From the NCBI GenBank assembly GCA_003339415.1, contig PDHQ01000037.1, positions 160,342-224,341 of the forward strand: a stretch of DNA of 64,000 bases, written 5' to 3'. The stretch comes from Ophiocordyceps camponoti-saundersi (nom. inval.). Lineage: Eukaryota; Ascomycota; Sordariomycetes; Hypocreales; Ophiocordycipitaceae. The translations under genes were made by a program, and so were the position numbers. A model generated the notes under the pieces. That model worked only from the letters and a program-made list of their open reading frames with translations. It had not been told where the DNA came from and ran no database searches. Shown here in pieces: positions 37,620 to 49,929 of this stretch (positions are counted from its first letter, which is position 1; the number at the start of each line of letters is the position of its first letter).

Positions 37620-39460
37620 CGATCTATTTTATATCTTAAGGGAATTTACGTTTACTAGGTTTAAGTTATTATCTTCTCCCCTATTTAATAACTCCTTAAC
37701 TCCTCCGGCTACCTTATTAATAGGAGTAACCGCGGACTAACGCCGGCCCTATAACGCGAGTTTACTTAGCGTAAAGCTACTAAGACTTAAAGTAAGGCGC
37801 GTTTTACTTAGAGTTACTATTAGCGTAGTAGCTTACGACGAGTTTAATATAATAGTTAGCTATAAAGCGGTTACCTATTATTACGATAAGCTTAGAGTAG
37901 TAACTAGCTTAAGTAAAGTTACTTATCGCTAAAATAAGCTTAGAGTAATAATAAGATTTAGCGTAATAGTAAGCTATATATTATTAGGAGTAATTATTAT
38001 TAGCGTTAGTTTATTATCCTTATTAAGGAATAACTTATTTAACCTTAAGATTTTTAAATATTTCGGCGATAGCTTATAACCGCGGAGCCCCCCGCGCCTC
38101 CTTAATACTCCGCTAAAATATAGCCTAAGTTTATATTTCTTTAGTAACTCTAAGTTAGTAAGAGGTAAGTTATATTAAAAACTAACTAACTAGAACTCCT
38201 AGCTAACGCCGGCCTACTAAGTAACTTAAGGTAAGGCGCCTTTAGGCGTTTAAGGGATATAAGACTTAGCTAAATCCGTCCTTATTATAATAGTGCTATA
38301 GTTTACTATAGCTACGTAAGTATTAATAGCCGCTATAGCGGCCGCCGCCTTAACTAGGGTCTTTTTTACTATAAGCGACCTAGCTACCCCCTTACTAGTT
38401 AGGCCTATCTCTGCTATATCCGGCGCCGGCGTGGCCTCTAACCTTAGAACTTTATTATCGCCGAAACTAACTTAGCGCGAGCTCCCTCCCTCGCTCTCCC
38501 TAAGGTATACCTTAGTAAGATATAAACGCTCTAAGTTAATAATAGGAATAAGTAAGTTATTATTATTATTATCTATATCTAATATAATTATAAGAGTTTT
38601 AGGCGCGGCGCGGGCTTTTTTCTTAATAAGACGCGTTTAAACTATAATAGGAGATATCTATTTCTTACCCTTACCTTTTAAAAGCGCTATAAGCGCCGCC
38701 TTAATAAGTTTTATTATTACTAGCTTATATATCCCGCTTACTTTATAAGTTATATCTACCCCTACCTTAAGCGGAGCCTAGGCTAGCCCTCCTAGCTTTT
38801 TAAATATTACCGCTACTTTCTTACTTAAATCTAATATATTATAAGCTATATTTATAAAGCTTAAAGTTTATTAATTAATATAAGCGTTAACTTACTTTAA
38901 GGTAGCGTAGATTAACTTAAGTATAGAGACGGATATCTCCCCCCCCTTTTCCTCCGCCTCCTTTACCTCTTTTATAACCTTAGTACGGATACTTTTTAAG
39001 GCGTTCTTTACTTTAATTATATTCTTATAAGTATAGCTTTAGCTTAAATCCTAAATTAAAGCGAGATCCTCCTTAGCTATAGCTTATACCCCTCTAAATT
39101 TTTATTACTTATTATAACGCTTAGCTTATATAATATATAGCTTTATAGCGTTATTCTTAAGCTAAGGATATATAAGTATATAGGTAAAATTCGTCTAAGT
39201 ATAAGTAATATACGCGCGCGCGTTTATAGCTACTAAATATTAGCTTAATCTTATTAATATATAGCTTAGATAAGGCGCGACTTATTTAGCTAATCTTAAT
39301 AGCTAGCGTATAAATAGCGGACGCGGTCTTAAGTAAGTTTAGAGACGTAACTATTATAAGGCGTAGCTTATTTATTACTAATCTTTATATTATAGTCGCG
39401 GGCTATTACTATTACGATAAGGGAAGTTAAGGTTAATATTATTTATAAAAGAAAGGGGCC
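37620..39460 (-). pseudogene. Unknown reading frame antisense in LINE 3' region, right copy
   Basis: This is the inverted counterpart of the plus-strand frame at 9440-11270. The stop-poor character is kept, for example the stretch around 38000-38150 read on the minus strand (RRRGGLRGYKLSPKYLKI). It ends near where LINE ORF2 ends on the other strand, so the two are convergent. The presence in both copies shows that the frame travels with the LINE. Confidence 0.58.
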
Positions 39461-39880
39461 CCGCGCTATATAAGCTATAAGATTTTATACCTTATAGTAG
39501 CTTGCTTACTAATTATAAAGCGCCGCGGTACGTACTAATATATACCTCTTTACTTTATAGCGGTATATACCTCCTTCCCCTACCGAAGTTATAGCTTATA
39601 TTTACCCTCTTACGGCTAAGGTTCGCGGCTATTTCCGTCTTAGCGACCCCTAGACCCCGGCTCGTTTTACCCTAAACCCGCTACTATAACCTAGCGAACT
39701 AGCACGAGGCCCGCTATAGCACCCTCTCCCTACTTACTATTCTTACCTTACTAGCTACCGACTACTTAGTGAGGGGTTTTCCCCCGGGCCTGGCCCGGTT
39801 TTTCCCCTCTTCCTACCCTCTATATACTTAAATACCTTATAAGTCCCTAGAGTAATATAATATATATATATTATCTTATA

Positions 39881-42800
39881 AGCGATAATATTTATAATAC
39901 TAAGGCCCCTAATACTTTTATAAAATAGTTCCTCCTCTCTAATATATATTATATAATATACTAAGGTAAGCTTTAAGATATAGAAGCTACTAAAATTTTA
40001 ATTATTAAAAAACTATAAGTAGAAGCCTATATTTAAGAATACCCTTATATAATAATTAATTAAACTCTTACTAATAACGCTATCTATTTTAGCTCCTTAG
40101 AACTTACGGAACTAATTAGTACTATTATCGTACGAAATTTACTTAGTAAAGTCTTTTACTATATTCTTAATACCTTTACCCCTTTTCTCTTCTATTTTAA
40201 AAATACTAACCGCTTTTATACTTTCTATAATAATATATAAGATATTATTATCTAATATAATAGTATTATAGTCCCTATTATATAAAAATAAGGATATCCT
40301 TTTTTTAATATTTTATAATAAGAATTAGTATTATACTATATAGAATATAAACTATACTAGTTATACCGCTATTTTAGCTACCTATATATATAACGCCTTT
40401 ATAACTTTTTTTAAAAAGCTAGCTTTTCCGATATCTTATTAGCGGCCCTTAACTTAATTTAATATTTTTATTACTAATATTAGTTATATAACGCTAAACT
40501 ATATTAATTTAAATTTTCTATTAAAGATAACTATAATTTTAACTACTCCCTTATTATCGATATTTTTTACCTTAGTAGTAAGCTAATCCTATACGCTATT
40601 AATAAAGCTACTTTATTCTAAATTATATATTTTATATAAAGTATATTAACTATAAATATATAAAACGCCCTTTATAGATATTAGATTTATATTTACTAAA
40701 GCTTACTTAATATTATTTCTTATAACGCTAGTATAAACTTTACCTTAAAGGAGTTTCGTACGAATACTAAACTCCTTAGATTATCTTATAAAGAAGTACC
40801 TATAAAGGTATATTAAGCTATAAGTAAGGTTAAATATACTTACGCCTCTTTTCGATAAGCGTATAATATATTTCGATAAGAAATTAACTATAAGACTAAT
40901 AACGCTATAATCTTATAAATAGCTATAAAAGCTATAAATAATATTACTAGCCCTAATAGCCTTATTTTTACCTTTTTTATTTTTAGCGCTTACCCCTATA
41001 TTTTATATAATTTATTATTAGCTTTAAATATTACTACTTACGCTTATATAATCTAATAAGTAATAAAATAAGTATAGAAACTTAAAGCCTAAGCGGATAT
41101 TTTATAAGTACTATATATAAAAAATAGCCCTAATTTATATAATATTTTATCCTTTCTTTTTTAAAGCGAGGTCTTAATTTAGTAAGAAAAGAATAAGTAA
41201 TAAGGCCCTTTTTATATTTTAAGCTTTAATAGCTAAGATATTATTCTTAACTTTCCCTCGAAACTAACACGTTTTTATACGATATAGGTAAAACCTTATC
41301 TCTATCCCCCTTTTCCTTAAACTATAATATAGAAAGTCTATTTTAAAATCCTAATTATAATACCTAAAGATAAGGTATCGTATAAAGCTTTCCCCTCCTT
41401 ATTTATTATTATAAAGGAAAAGGATAACTATACCTTAGCTATATAACTCTATTAATAAGGGATTATTATAACCTTAGGGATATTTTTCGAGGCTTCTAAC
41501 CGCGATAAAATTAATATCTTATCCGCTTAGGAAATTTTTATATTTATATAATATAACCTTATATTAGACCTTAATACGCGTATTTTTAAAATGCATTTTA
41601 TATAAGAGGTAAAAAATCTAAATAATAAACTTTATAAAAAATCCTAGCTTATTATTTAAAAATATAGTAATAATAATAAGGAAGAAATACTTATATAATT
41701 ACTTATAATTCTATATATATTATAGCGCCTTTTTCTTACCTTTAGACTTACCTTAATATAATCGTATAATATATAAGGAGAGCTATAAAATATTATATAA
41801 ATATATACGTAATCCTCTAATCTATTAAGTTATATAATTTACGCTTACTTACCGAAAAAGCTATAAAACTAATATCCTTTATATATCTTTTTATATATTT
41901 AAAAACTTTTTTATAAACTTACGGAATTAAAGCTTTATTAATTTAAAACTTATTACTAATATTAATATATAAAACTTAATATAACTCCGTTATTATATAA
42001 CCCCTATTTTTTATATATTATAGCTGGATTTATTATATTCGGTATTACTAGATTATAGACGGATAATATATTCTCCTTCGCCTCCCCTTATTTCTCCTAA
42101 CTTAAGGAAACTAAGCTAGCAAAAGCCTAATTTTATACGAAACTAAAAACCTTTCTTATAAATAGCGCTTTTATTAATTTTAATAGCGGCTATATAATAT
42201 AGGATTTATATAATATTATTCTTACGTAAAAAAGCTAGGCTTCTAGCTTTTAGCTTATTAACCTTATTAGCGAGTCCGCTTTATAGGATTTTATTAGCTA
42301 GCGCGCTCGCGGGGCTTATATTATTTTAGTCTACTAACTAAAAGCTTCGTATAACCTTACTATCGCCGCTTAAGTAATAAACCCGTCCTTATAAGATATT
42401 ATAAATCTAAATAAGAGAATTTAGTAGTAAATTAATAACGCTTCCTAAGGATTACGCTTTATTCCTTTTAACTTATCTTATATAAAACTATTTATCTTTA
42501 CGGATAGGTTTTTCGCTAATAACCGTAACTTAACTTTTTAACTTAGTACCCTTATTATTTTAAGTAAAGAAAATTAGTCTAAAAACTTATTTATTATATA
42601 AAGTAATATCTTATACTAAACTTTTATAAAATATAAATAAGTTATAAGAAGCGTCCTTATAAGCGAACTTTATAATATAGTTAATAGCGTCGATCTTAGT
42701 TTCGCACTATATATAATAATCTAAAATATTATATAATCTCTTAGCTCCCCTCTAATACCCTTAATCTTTTATATTAATTTATAATTATTATATAATTACC

Positions 42801-42902
42801 TTATTTAGCTTAGCTTAATAATAGAAAAATAGCTTATAATAGATATTATAGCTATCTATAAATTATATAAATATAAAGAAATTTCTAAGATTTACTAAAT
42901 AG
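39881..42902 (+). pseudogene. Copia pol remnant: protease, integrase, RT, RNase H (first part)
   Basis: The integrase precedes RT, the Ty1/Copia order. A zinc-binding start with RxxHRHFxHP-like sequence is near 40360-40380. The catalytic core near 40555-40660 reads SLIIDIFYLSSK then INKA (D now N), followed by ISYNAS and KEFRTNTK to about 40770. A GAYP-like motif is near 41000 and a chromodomain-less tail near 41180-41260. RT is only partly traceable (41260-42200). RNase H has RARGAYI and LKASYNLTIAAQ-like sequence near 42300-42370, then LNKRI-Q-W-Q near 42400. This pattern matches the RT/RNase H of a common fungal Copia family. The reading frame is broken at 42903 by the TRIM-like element and resumes at 44684. 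Confidence 0.78.
42898..42902 (+). repeat. Target-site duplication AATAG of the TRIM-like element
   Basis: AATAG is repeated at 44679-44683 immediately after the second LTR. Confidence 0.9.
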
Positions 42903-43112
42903 TGTAATAGTCTCACTAAGGCGTTTATAGAAGTAAGCTAAAGTAGAGTTATAATTAAAGCTATCGAAGAGAGGAAGAAGAGGGGAGAGAAGCCCCCCTC
43001 CTAAGCTAGCTATATACCCCTCGCAATAACTAAGCGCTATTAGGAAGACCTAAATATATCCGCTATAATCCCCCCTATCTAGCTACGATTAGTTATAAAC
43101 TAATCCCTTATA
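42903..43112 (+). repeat. 5' LTR of TRIM-like element (210 bp)
   Basis: Near-identical to 44469-44678. It contains the blocks gagaggaagaagagggg and gccccc-type runs. Differences are mainly C/T and G/A. Confidence 0.92.
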
Positions 43113-44468
43113 TAGCCCCCTCCTTAGGCTAGCTAAGGAGGTAAGAGCGTAGGACGGAAAAGTCACGTACTATTACGCTAGCGAAATACTCTATATAGTC
43201 CCTAGCTAACGGCCTAATAGCCTCCGCAGAGATAAGGATAAGAGGGCGGAAAAGCTCCCTTATAGCTTAGGGAATTAAACTCTAATCTTTATAGGGAAAA
43301 TTCTAATAAGCTTAAAATTATAGTACCGCTTAAGGTAGGAATTAATAAACTCGTATATTAATAGTAAAAACTTACTTATATAGTTAGTATATAAGATTAG
43401 GTAGTACTATGCTAATTATAGGAAGCTTAGAGGATACCCTAATTACGGTAAATAGTAAAGCTAGCTATATACTTATCGCTATATACCGCTAGCGCTAGTT
43501 TATAAGCTAGGGCGTAATATAATTACGGTATATACTTATTAATAAATCTACGCGCTTAAGCTACGCGCGGACTATTCTTATATAAAGTAATATAATAAGG
43601 CTAGAAATTACTTAAGCTATAATATCTAGTATATATTTATCCCTCCTTACTTATTATCCCCTTAATTAAAATACTCCGGATTTACCTCTAATTACCTTAC
43701 TTTACTTATAAAAAGCCCTAACCTTAATATCCCCGTTTACCTATAAAGCTTTAGATAGTTACGCTTAAAATAATCGATTTAGTTATACTAATAATAACGC
43801 TAGCGCTTAGTAGTGCTAAAATAAGATTATATAAATGCGATATTTATTAAGTTAGTAAAAAAGGGGGGCGGCAAATTAACTAGCGCGTTAAGAATATTCC
43901 CGGAACTAAATATTTTATTAAAGCTTTAGAGAAAGCTAGCGAAGGCCGCGTATATTATAAGCTAGTTCTTATAATCTAAGCGCTCTTATAGCTCCTTACG
44001 TAGCTTAGATAAAAGTAAAATAATCCTAATATAGTTAAACTAATATAATAATCTAGCCTCGAAAAGGGTATATTCTTACCTTATAATATATTCTCTAAGG
44101 GGCTTTAATAGCCCCTAATATATCTTAACTAAGGAAAAACTTACTTAGCGCTCCTTATAACTCTCCCTAAGAAGCTCGGAGACGTACGCTAAAAAGGCTT
44201 TAAGCTAGTAAGAAAAATCTATAGCTATAATAACGTACGGAAAGAATATCTACTAAAAGGTGCCGAGATAAGAAAAGATATAATAGAACTAGGACTTAGG
44301 CTCCTTAATTACGGCTCCGTTAATCGTAAATTTAGTATATATAGTAGCTAGCTAAGAGTCTAGGCTAAAATAAGCTAAGAGCGGCTTTAATATAAGTAGA
44401 ATTTAATAGCGTTTTATACTAAGATCTTACTCTTATATTTAGTTAGCAGTAAGAGGAGCTTTAATTAA
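43113..44468 (+). other. Interior of TRIM-like element, no domain recognised
   Basis: 1356 bp without RT, protease or integrase signatures. It has more CG and surviving CA/TG than its surroundings at 43160-43260. A short protein frame cannot be excluded but none was convincing. Confidence 0.5.
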
Positions 44469-44678
44469 TATAATAGTCTTACTAAGGCGTTTATAGAAGT
44501 AAGCTAAAGTAAAGTTATAATTAAAGCTATTAAAGAGAGGAAGAAGAGGGGAGAGAAGCCCCCCTCCTAAGCTAGCTATATACCCCTCGCGATAACTAAG
44601 CGCTATCGGGAAGACCTAAACATATCCGCTATAATCCCCCCTATCTAGCTATAATTAGTTATAAACTAATCCCTTATA
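44469..44678 (+). repeat. 3' LTR of TRIM-like element (210 bp)
   Basis: Same length as the 5' LTR, with TA instead of TG at its start, as RIP would produce. It is followed by AATAG. Confidence 0.92.
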
Positions 44679-44683
44679 AATAG

Positions 44684-44800
44684 ATAGTAAAAATAATCTA
44701 GTAAACGCTTATATTAAGGCTAGCTCTAATATAGCGTTATTAACCCTTATATTTACGAATTTATACTAACTATATATTAAAATTTTAATTTAATAATTAG
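44684..44800 (+). pseudogene. Copia RNase H end, continuing after TRIM-like element
   Basis: The frame that stops at 42902 (KEISKIY) resumes here with IDSKNNLVNAYIKASSN-like sequence, fitting the C-terminal RNase H of the same Copia family (NPADAxTKAxPN pattern). This supports a clean insertion of the TRIM-like element. Confidence 0.7.
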
Positions 44801-44829
44801 CTTAAGTTATATAACTTATCCGCTCTTTC

Positions 44830-46256
44830 CTTTTCTTTTATCTTATTTTTTTTACTTTTATCTAATAGCTTATACTCTTATTTCCTTATTTAATCTTTAT
44901 ATTTTTTATTTTTTTTTTATATTTACGTTTTATATATATTAAATCTTTATTTATTTATTAAGTATTATCTAACTTTTACGCTATTTTAAAAGTAAAGCTA
45001 TAAGCTTTCTACGCTATTTTCTACTAAAATTACTATTATCCGACCCCCCTAACTATTTTCCCCCGCCCCTAAACCTCTTTACTTGTTATCTAAAATAGTA
45101 ATATACTCCTTTATATTCGGAGGTGCTCCTCCTAAGACTATTATTACCCTTCCCCCCCGCTAGCTATTAGCCGATATTATAAGTATTATTACTAAGGCGT
45201 AAGGCGCTAGCGCTAAAGTATATAACGCTATAGCTTATTATATAAAAAAGTATTACGTTATATAAAAGCGTTAAATATAAGTAGCGTAAGCCCTATCTCC
45301 GTTTATCTAATATATATTAAATAGGTATAAATTACGCGTATAAACGTAATATAGCTACGCCGTAATTACCCCCTAATTAGCTATAAATATTACTAGGAAA
45401 TACGATAATTATTATATAATAATAGTAACTATATATCGTAGATCTTAAGAGTTATTTAAATATATAAATATATTATATAATAATATTACTATAAAGTAAA
45501 CCTTAGCTTCTTATTCTTACGTTAGCCTTATAATTATATAATTACTTTTATTTAAATATTTATATTTAGAGCTATTAACTATATTAGATAACGGTTCTTA
45601 TTACTATTATAAGGGATATAAACTTAGAAAAAGCTAGAATAATACGCTATTACGCTATTAAGATAAGGAAGTATATTATATAACTAATAATAATATATAT
45701 AAATAGGTATAGTATATTATATAATTATTTAAGTCTTACTTAATTTCTTAATCTTAAAGTTATTATTATTATCGTTATTTAGCTTAAAGAAGAAGAGAAG
45801 AGGAAAGGAGGAAAAAGAAAAAAAGAGAAGAAGGGGGGGCAGCGAGGTTTTTATACCCCTCTAAAAGCAATAAAGCGCGGTAGAATCCGTTTTTTTCCCT
45901 CTTTTTATAATAATTTTTAGTATTTTTAATATAAGGTTACTAAAAGTAATATTACTACTTATTTTCCTTAATATTATAACTATAAGGAACCTTTATAGTA
46001 AAACCTTTATTTATAATAAGCTAGATTAGTTTATCTAATAATCTAATATTTATTTTTTAGCTAATAGTTTTTTTTATTTTAATATATATAAGGTATTATT
46101 TACCTTTATAAAATTTTTTAGCTATATATTTGCTTAACGTTATATAACTATTTTTCTCGAAAACCCTTAAGGGGCTAAAAAGTTTTTTCTTTATATAATA
46201 TATTTTTATTTTTCTATTAGGTATATTATTTCTTTTTATAAAAAGAAAAAGTTTAG
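44830..46256. other. Unassigned AT-rich DNA 3' of Copia pol
   Basis: No coding domain was recognised. It starts with a pyrimidine-rich stretch (44810-44940), has a GC-richer patch at 45045-45190, and a purine-rich run at 45785-45845. It could hold the Copia 3' UTR and LTR, but no matching LTR was found. Confidence 0.45.
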
Positions 46257-46557
46257 TATTAGTATTATTATCTTATACTTTTTTATATTTACTATATAAT
46301 ATATATATAAAGTATACCTTAAATATAATAGGAGCTTATAATAACTTATATATTAATACTTAAGTCGTAACTTATATAACTTAAGGGCTAGGAGATATCT
46401 TATAATAGATAAAGAGGTATAGGGGATAGAATATTAACTAGCTATATAGCCGTCCTTCCTCGTATAAAGTAGGAAAGATATCTATCTTAATTATATATAA
46501 TTTAGGTTACCTTTGCTTTCTTTACCTTATATATACGTATATAAAGATTACTTAATA
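46257..46557 (+). repeat. LTR of family C (301 bp), head of the plus-strand C piece
   Basis: It matches 22931-23231 along its length and has the same 301-bp size. Since gag-side sequence follows on the right, it acts as a 5' LTR here. Confidence 0.85.
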
Positions 46558-46899
46558 TATAGCTACCTAATAAGGCTATAAGCTAGGCGAAAAAATAGAT
46601 AAGCTTTAAGGTAAAGACTTTTACGCTTATAAGAACTTACTATTATAAGAAGTTAGGGGTAAGGAAAAGGAAATATAGGGTTAAGTAAGAATAAACTAAG
46701 AATAATAACTTATTACGGTAAATATTAAGTTATTACGGTAAATATTAATAATAATTATTAATAGCTATTAGCTAGCTAAGGGGCTAGCTAAGAATCGCTA
46801 ATAGTTATTTATATTTATTTACCCTATTTATTATTTTTCTTTTCGGATATTTTATTTTCTATTTTTTAGTATACTATACCTTATATACTTTTTTTCTTT

Positions 46900-47110
46900 C
46901 TCGATTAAATTATCTTCGTATACCCGATTAGATTATTTTTATATACCTAATTAGATTATTTTTATATACCCTATTTTCTTTTAACTATTCTTTTATTTAA
47001 CCTACCTCTTTTTCTTACTTATATATATTTCTTCTAACTTATTAAATATTAGTCTATATACTACTTTTTCTTCTTACTTATATATACCTTTTTTAACTTA
47101 TTAGATATTA
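46900..47110 (+). repeat. Degenerate tandem repeats in family C leader
   Basis: Units of the type gattagattatttttatata recur at 46930-46975, and a longer unit with aacttattagatattagt and tatatat recurs at 47035-47120. Confidence 0.7.
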
Positions 47111-47204
47111 GTTTATATATAATTTCTTACTTTTTTTCTCTCTCTTTATTTTACCGAATATTAACGCTATTATTTTCTTAGTATATACTCCTTTTCTTTA
47201 TTTC

Positions 47205-47400
47205 TTTTTATTATATATTACGATCTATTATCGCATATTTTCTTCTCCTTATTATATACTTATTTCTCTTATTATATACTTATTTTTCTTATATTTTCTT
47301 CTCCTTATTATATATTCGTTTTTTTATTATATATTTATTTTTCTTATTATATATTACTATTTTTATATATATTATACCCTTATATATTATCTATCTCCTA
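47205..47400 (+). repeat. Pyrimidine-rich minisatellite
   Basis: Repeated tttttcttattatatactta-like units of about 20-24 bp, with two nearly identical cttctccttattatata blocks. The strand is strongly T/C biased. Confidence 0.8.
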
Positions 47401-47639
47401 TTTCCTATAATTATCTTTATATAAATATATAATATTATAAATTACCTAATAGAAAAAGAAATTAACTTTAAGAAAAACCTTATTATTTATAAATAATATA
47501 AAAGTATACGCTAGGAGTTTAAATAATATTAAAAAATATTCTATAAATAAATAAGGGAAAGCTAAAAATTTAAAATTTTTAAAAACTTAAAAATCTCTCC
47601 TATTATAAGTATTTTATATAGCTATATCTTAGCTAAATA

Positions 47640-49925
47640 GGTAGCTAAAAGAGACTAAGTAGCTTAATATTTTACTAAGGTTATATAAAATAAATTAGTA
47701 TTTTTAATAATTATAATAAATATTTAAAAGTTTTAGGTTTTAAAATAAGATATTATAATAAATATATTACCGAAAAATTAGCCTATAAAGCTAGATAAGC
47801 TTTAAAGGTTATATAAGATAGCGTATAATTTCGCTAATATTAAAGTTAAGAGGGGTAAAAATAGTAAATTTCCTCTAATAATAGAGATTATTATAGTAAT
47901 AAAAGATATAAAAAAATAAATCCTATTTACTATTAGCGAATCTTTCTCTAAAATAGCTTAGCGTTTATATAATTATATAATCGTTAATATTAAGTAACTA
48001 ATTTAAAATAAGCTTAAAAGCTAGGAAAATATAAATATATTAGAAGCTACCTTATCTAAATTAATATTTAAAAGAAATAGCTATAGCTAATAATAGGTAA
48101 TCGCTATACCTAGCTTTAAAGCGGGAGCTTAGAATACTAGGAAAGTATCTAAGTTTAAAGTTAATTAAAATATATAACGCGTAATCGAAAAAAGAGCTAC
48201 CTAGCTTATACCGCGAATTTTTATCTTAAAACTAATAATTAAATTAATAAATAAATAAAAAGAAAATAAATCGGATAGTTATATTTTAGTCTCCGTAAAT
48301 AGAATTCGTAATAAGGATAAATAGTATTTATTAATAGATAATATATTTACGGAAATATTAATAAAAATACTAATAAAATTAACGCTAGTTAAGCTAATAA
48401 CTTTAAGTTCTACTAAGGTAATATCTATTCTAATAAGCTAACCGATTCCCTTTTAAATAACCCTATTAGGTAGCTAACCGATACCTTCTTAAATAACCCC
48501 GTTAAGCTTATTATAAAAATCCGTTAGATAGGGATAGATAAAAATAACCCTTACTTTTAATTTTATTACCTAAGTTCTAATAAAGAAAGTTATTATAACC
48601 CCTATTTTTAGTTTTATTACCTAAGTTTTAATAAAGAAAGTTATTATATCTATTAAGGCTATTATCTCTAATTTTACTACTTAAGTTTTAATAATTATTA
48701 CCTCCGAGGCTATTACCTTTACTATAATAGCTTTAGGAAAAATAGTTACTTTATAAATATCTATTTTTATAAAAATAGCTATTTTATAAATCCTTATATT
48801 AATAGTAATAATCCCGCTTATATCTAAGTAGCTATAAGCTACTTAGATTATCTATATAATAACTATAAACTTAAATATTTATAAAAAAAAGATATAAACT
48901 ATATTAATAACTAAGTAATTAGCTAAGATAAAAGTACTTATAAATATAATAAGCGCTAAGATAAAAATACTTATAACTATTATAAATAAGTAAAAGGTCC
49001 GATAACTAACTAAATAATAAATTATAATAAATAAATAAAAAGATTAATAAATAACTAAAATAAGAGAAATTATTTACTATAAATATATAAAATTTTAGTT
49101 AGCGATAAAAATAAAGCGAGGTATTAAATAGATAATATCTATAAAGGAGAATAAAAGAATAATCTTTATAATTTATAATAAATTAACGAAGATATTTAAT
49201 TAAATATTACTCTAATTAAAAAAACTCTTAATAAATATAACTAACGCTACCTAATTATAAGGGGCTATTAAGGAAATATTACGAGATATTTTTTAGTTAA
49301 TATTAATCTAAGAGGTTATTAAAGAAATAATATATAATACTCTTTAATCTACGTTAATTTAAGATATTATCTAAACCCCTCTAAGTATAGTTATTAAGCT
49401 AATATTACGTTAGGTAATAAAAGCGTTTTTCGAAAAGTTCGATAAATAGATAATATTAAACCTATCTATATAGTATTTTAACTAGATACCTAAGTTAAAA
49501 AAGCTTATTACCGCGACCTAGTTAAGCGATAAAGTAATTAAAAAGGTAAAGCTATTAAACTAAAGATAAGAAAAAAGGTCTCCTACTAAGTTAAGCGGCT
49601 TAACGGAAATTAAGGGTATACCGCCCCTATCTAAGCTATTCTAATCTAGGCTATTTAAGGAGGGTTATAATAGAGAGGTTTAGATAGAGGAGGTAGTCGT
49701 AAGCGACTATAATAAAAATACCCCTTACTTTATTAAATAGGTATTAGAGGATAAGGTATTAGAGGATAAGGGATTAGAGGAAAAAGGGGAGAACTTAAAG
49801 GAATTATTATTATTATTAAACTTACTATTAGACTAATATAAAAGGGATTATAACTACTAATACCCTAATATATAATACTATACGATTTAATCTAATCTTA
49901 TAATCTGAGACCGATTAAGGGATTT
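47640..49925 (+). pseudogene. Family C first ORF, Pro/Thr-rich with internal repeats
   Basis: After read-through of stops, 48420-48760 is rich in Thr, Pro, Ser and Gln. It has direct repeats: a block around aaccgattcccttttaaataacc occurs twice (48440 and 48478), and one around attttattacctaagtt occurs three times (48560-48690). Acidic residues follow near 49730-49800 (repeated ggtattagaggataag). No enzymatic motif was found. Position upstream of gag suggests the N-terminal part of a long gag or a separate leader ORF. It differs from the equivalent part of copy M except at its end. Confidence 0.45.
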
Positions 49926-49929
49926 TAAG

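Larger units (their letters stand above)
32557..39865 (+). mobile_element. Tad-like LINE, right copy (inverted relative to left)
   Basis: Same unit as 9022-16327, here with LINE genes on the plus strand. A candidate 15-bp target duplication, atatattatcttata, lies at 32542-32556 and 39866-39880. It interrupts a Copia element whose pol continues at 39881. Both copies share the whole 7.3 kb, including the antisense unknown frame. They form inverted arms about 16 kb apart. The extreme 5' 30-40 bp differ between copies, as is common for LINEs. Confidence 0.8.
42903..44678 (+). mobile_element. 1776-bp TRIM-like LTR element inserted in Copia RNase H
   Basis: Two 210-bp LTRs (42903-43112 and 44469-44678) flank a 1356-bp interior, with the 5-bp target duplication AATAG. 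The LTR start keeps an intact TG in the 5' copy (tgtaatagtctcac). A purine-rich gaggag precedes the 3' LTR. No retroviral domain was seen in the interior; its orientation is inferred from the purine-rich tract. It falls within an isoleucine-aspartate region of the Copia RNase H. Confidence 0.9.
46257..49925 (+). mobile_element. Family C, 5' piece (LTR, leader, first ORF)
   Basis: LTR, about 1.1 kb of leader with simple repeats, then a degenerate ORF. The end (49725-49925) matches the minus-strand sequence at 56880-57070 of copy M, showing that this ORF lies upstream of gag in family C. At about 49925 the plus-strand piece stops and minus-strand C pol sequence (equivalent to P 19500 downwards) begins. 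Confidence 0.65.

Noticed and set aside
9022..39865. One giant inverted-repeat DNA transposon with 7.3-kb arms
   Set aside because: Each arm has its own separate target duplication, and the left arm is inside an LTR of element A while the right arm interrupts Copia. The arms are independent LINE insertions.
45785..45845. Purine-rich run as a polypurine tract for a Copia 3' LTR
   Set aside because: No LTR start or matching 5' LTR could be found downstream, so the run is not evidence enough.
46240..46256. aaaaagaaaaag before the C LTR as a polypurine tract, making 46257-46557 a 3' LTR
   Set aside because: What follows on the right is family C leader and first ORF, so the LTR serves as a 5' LTR here. 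The run could still be a chance feature.
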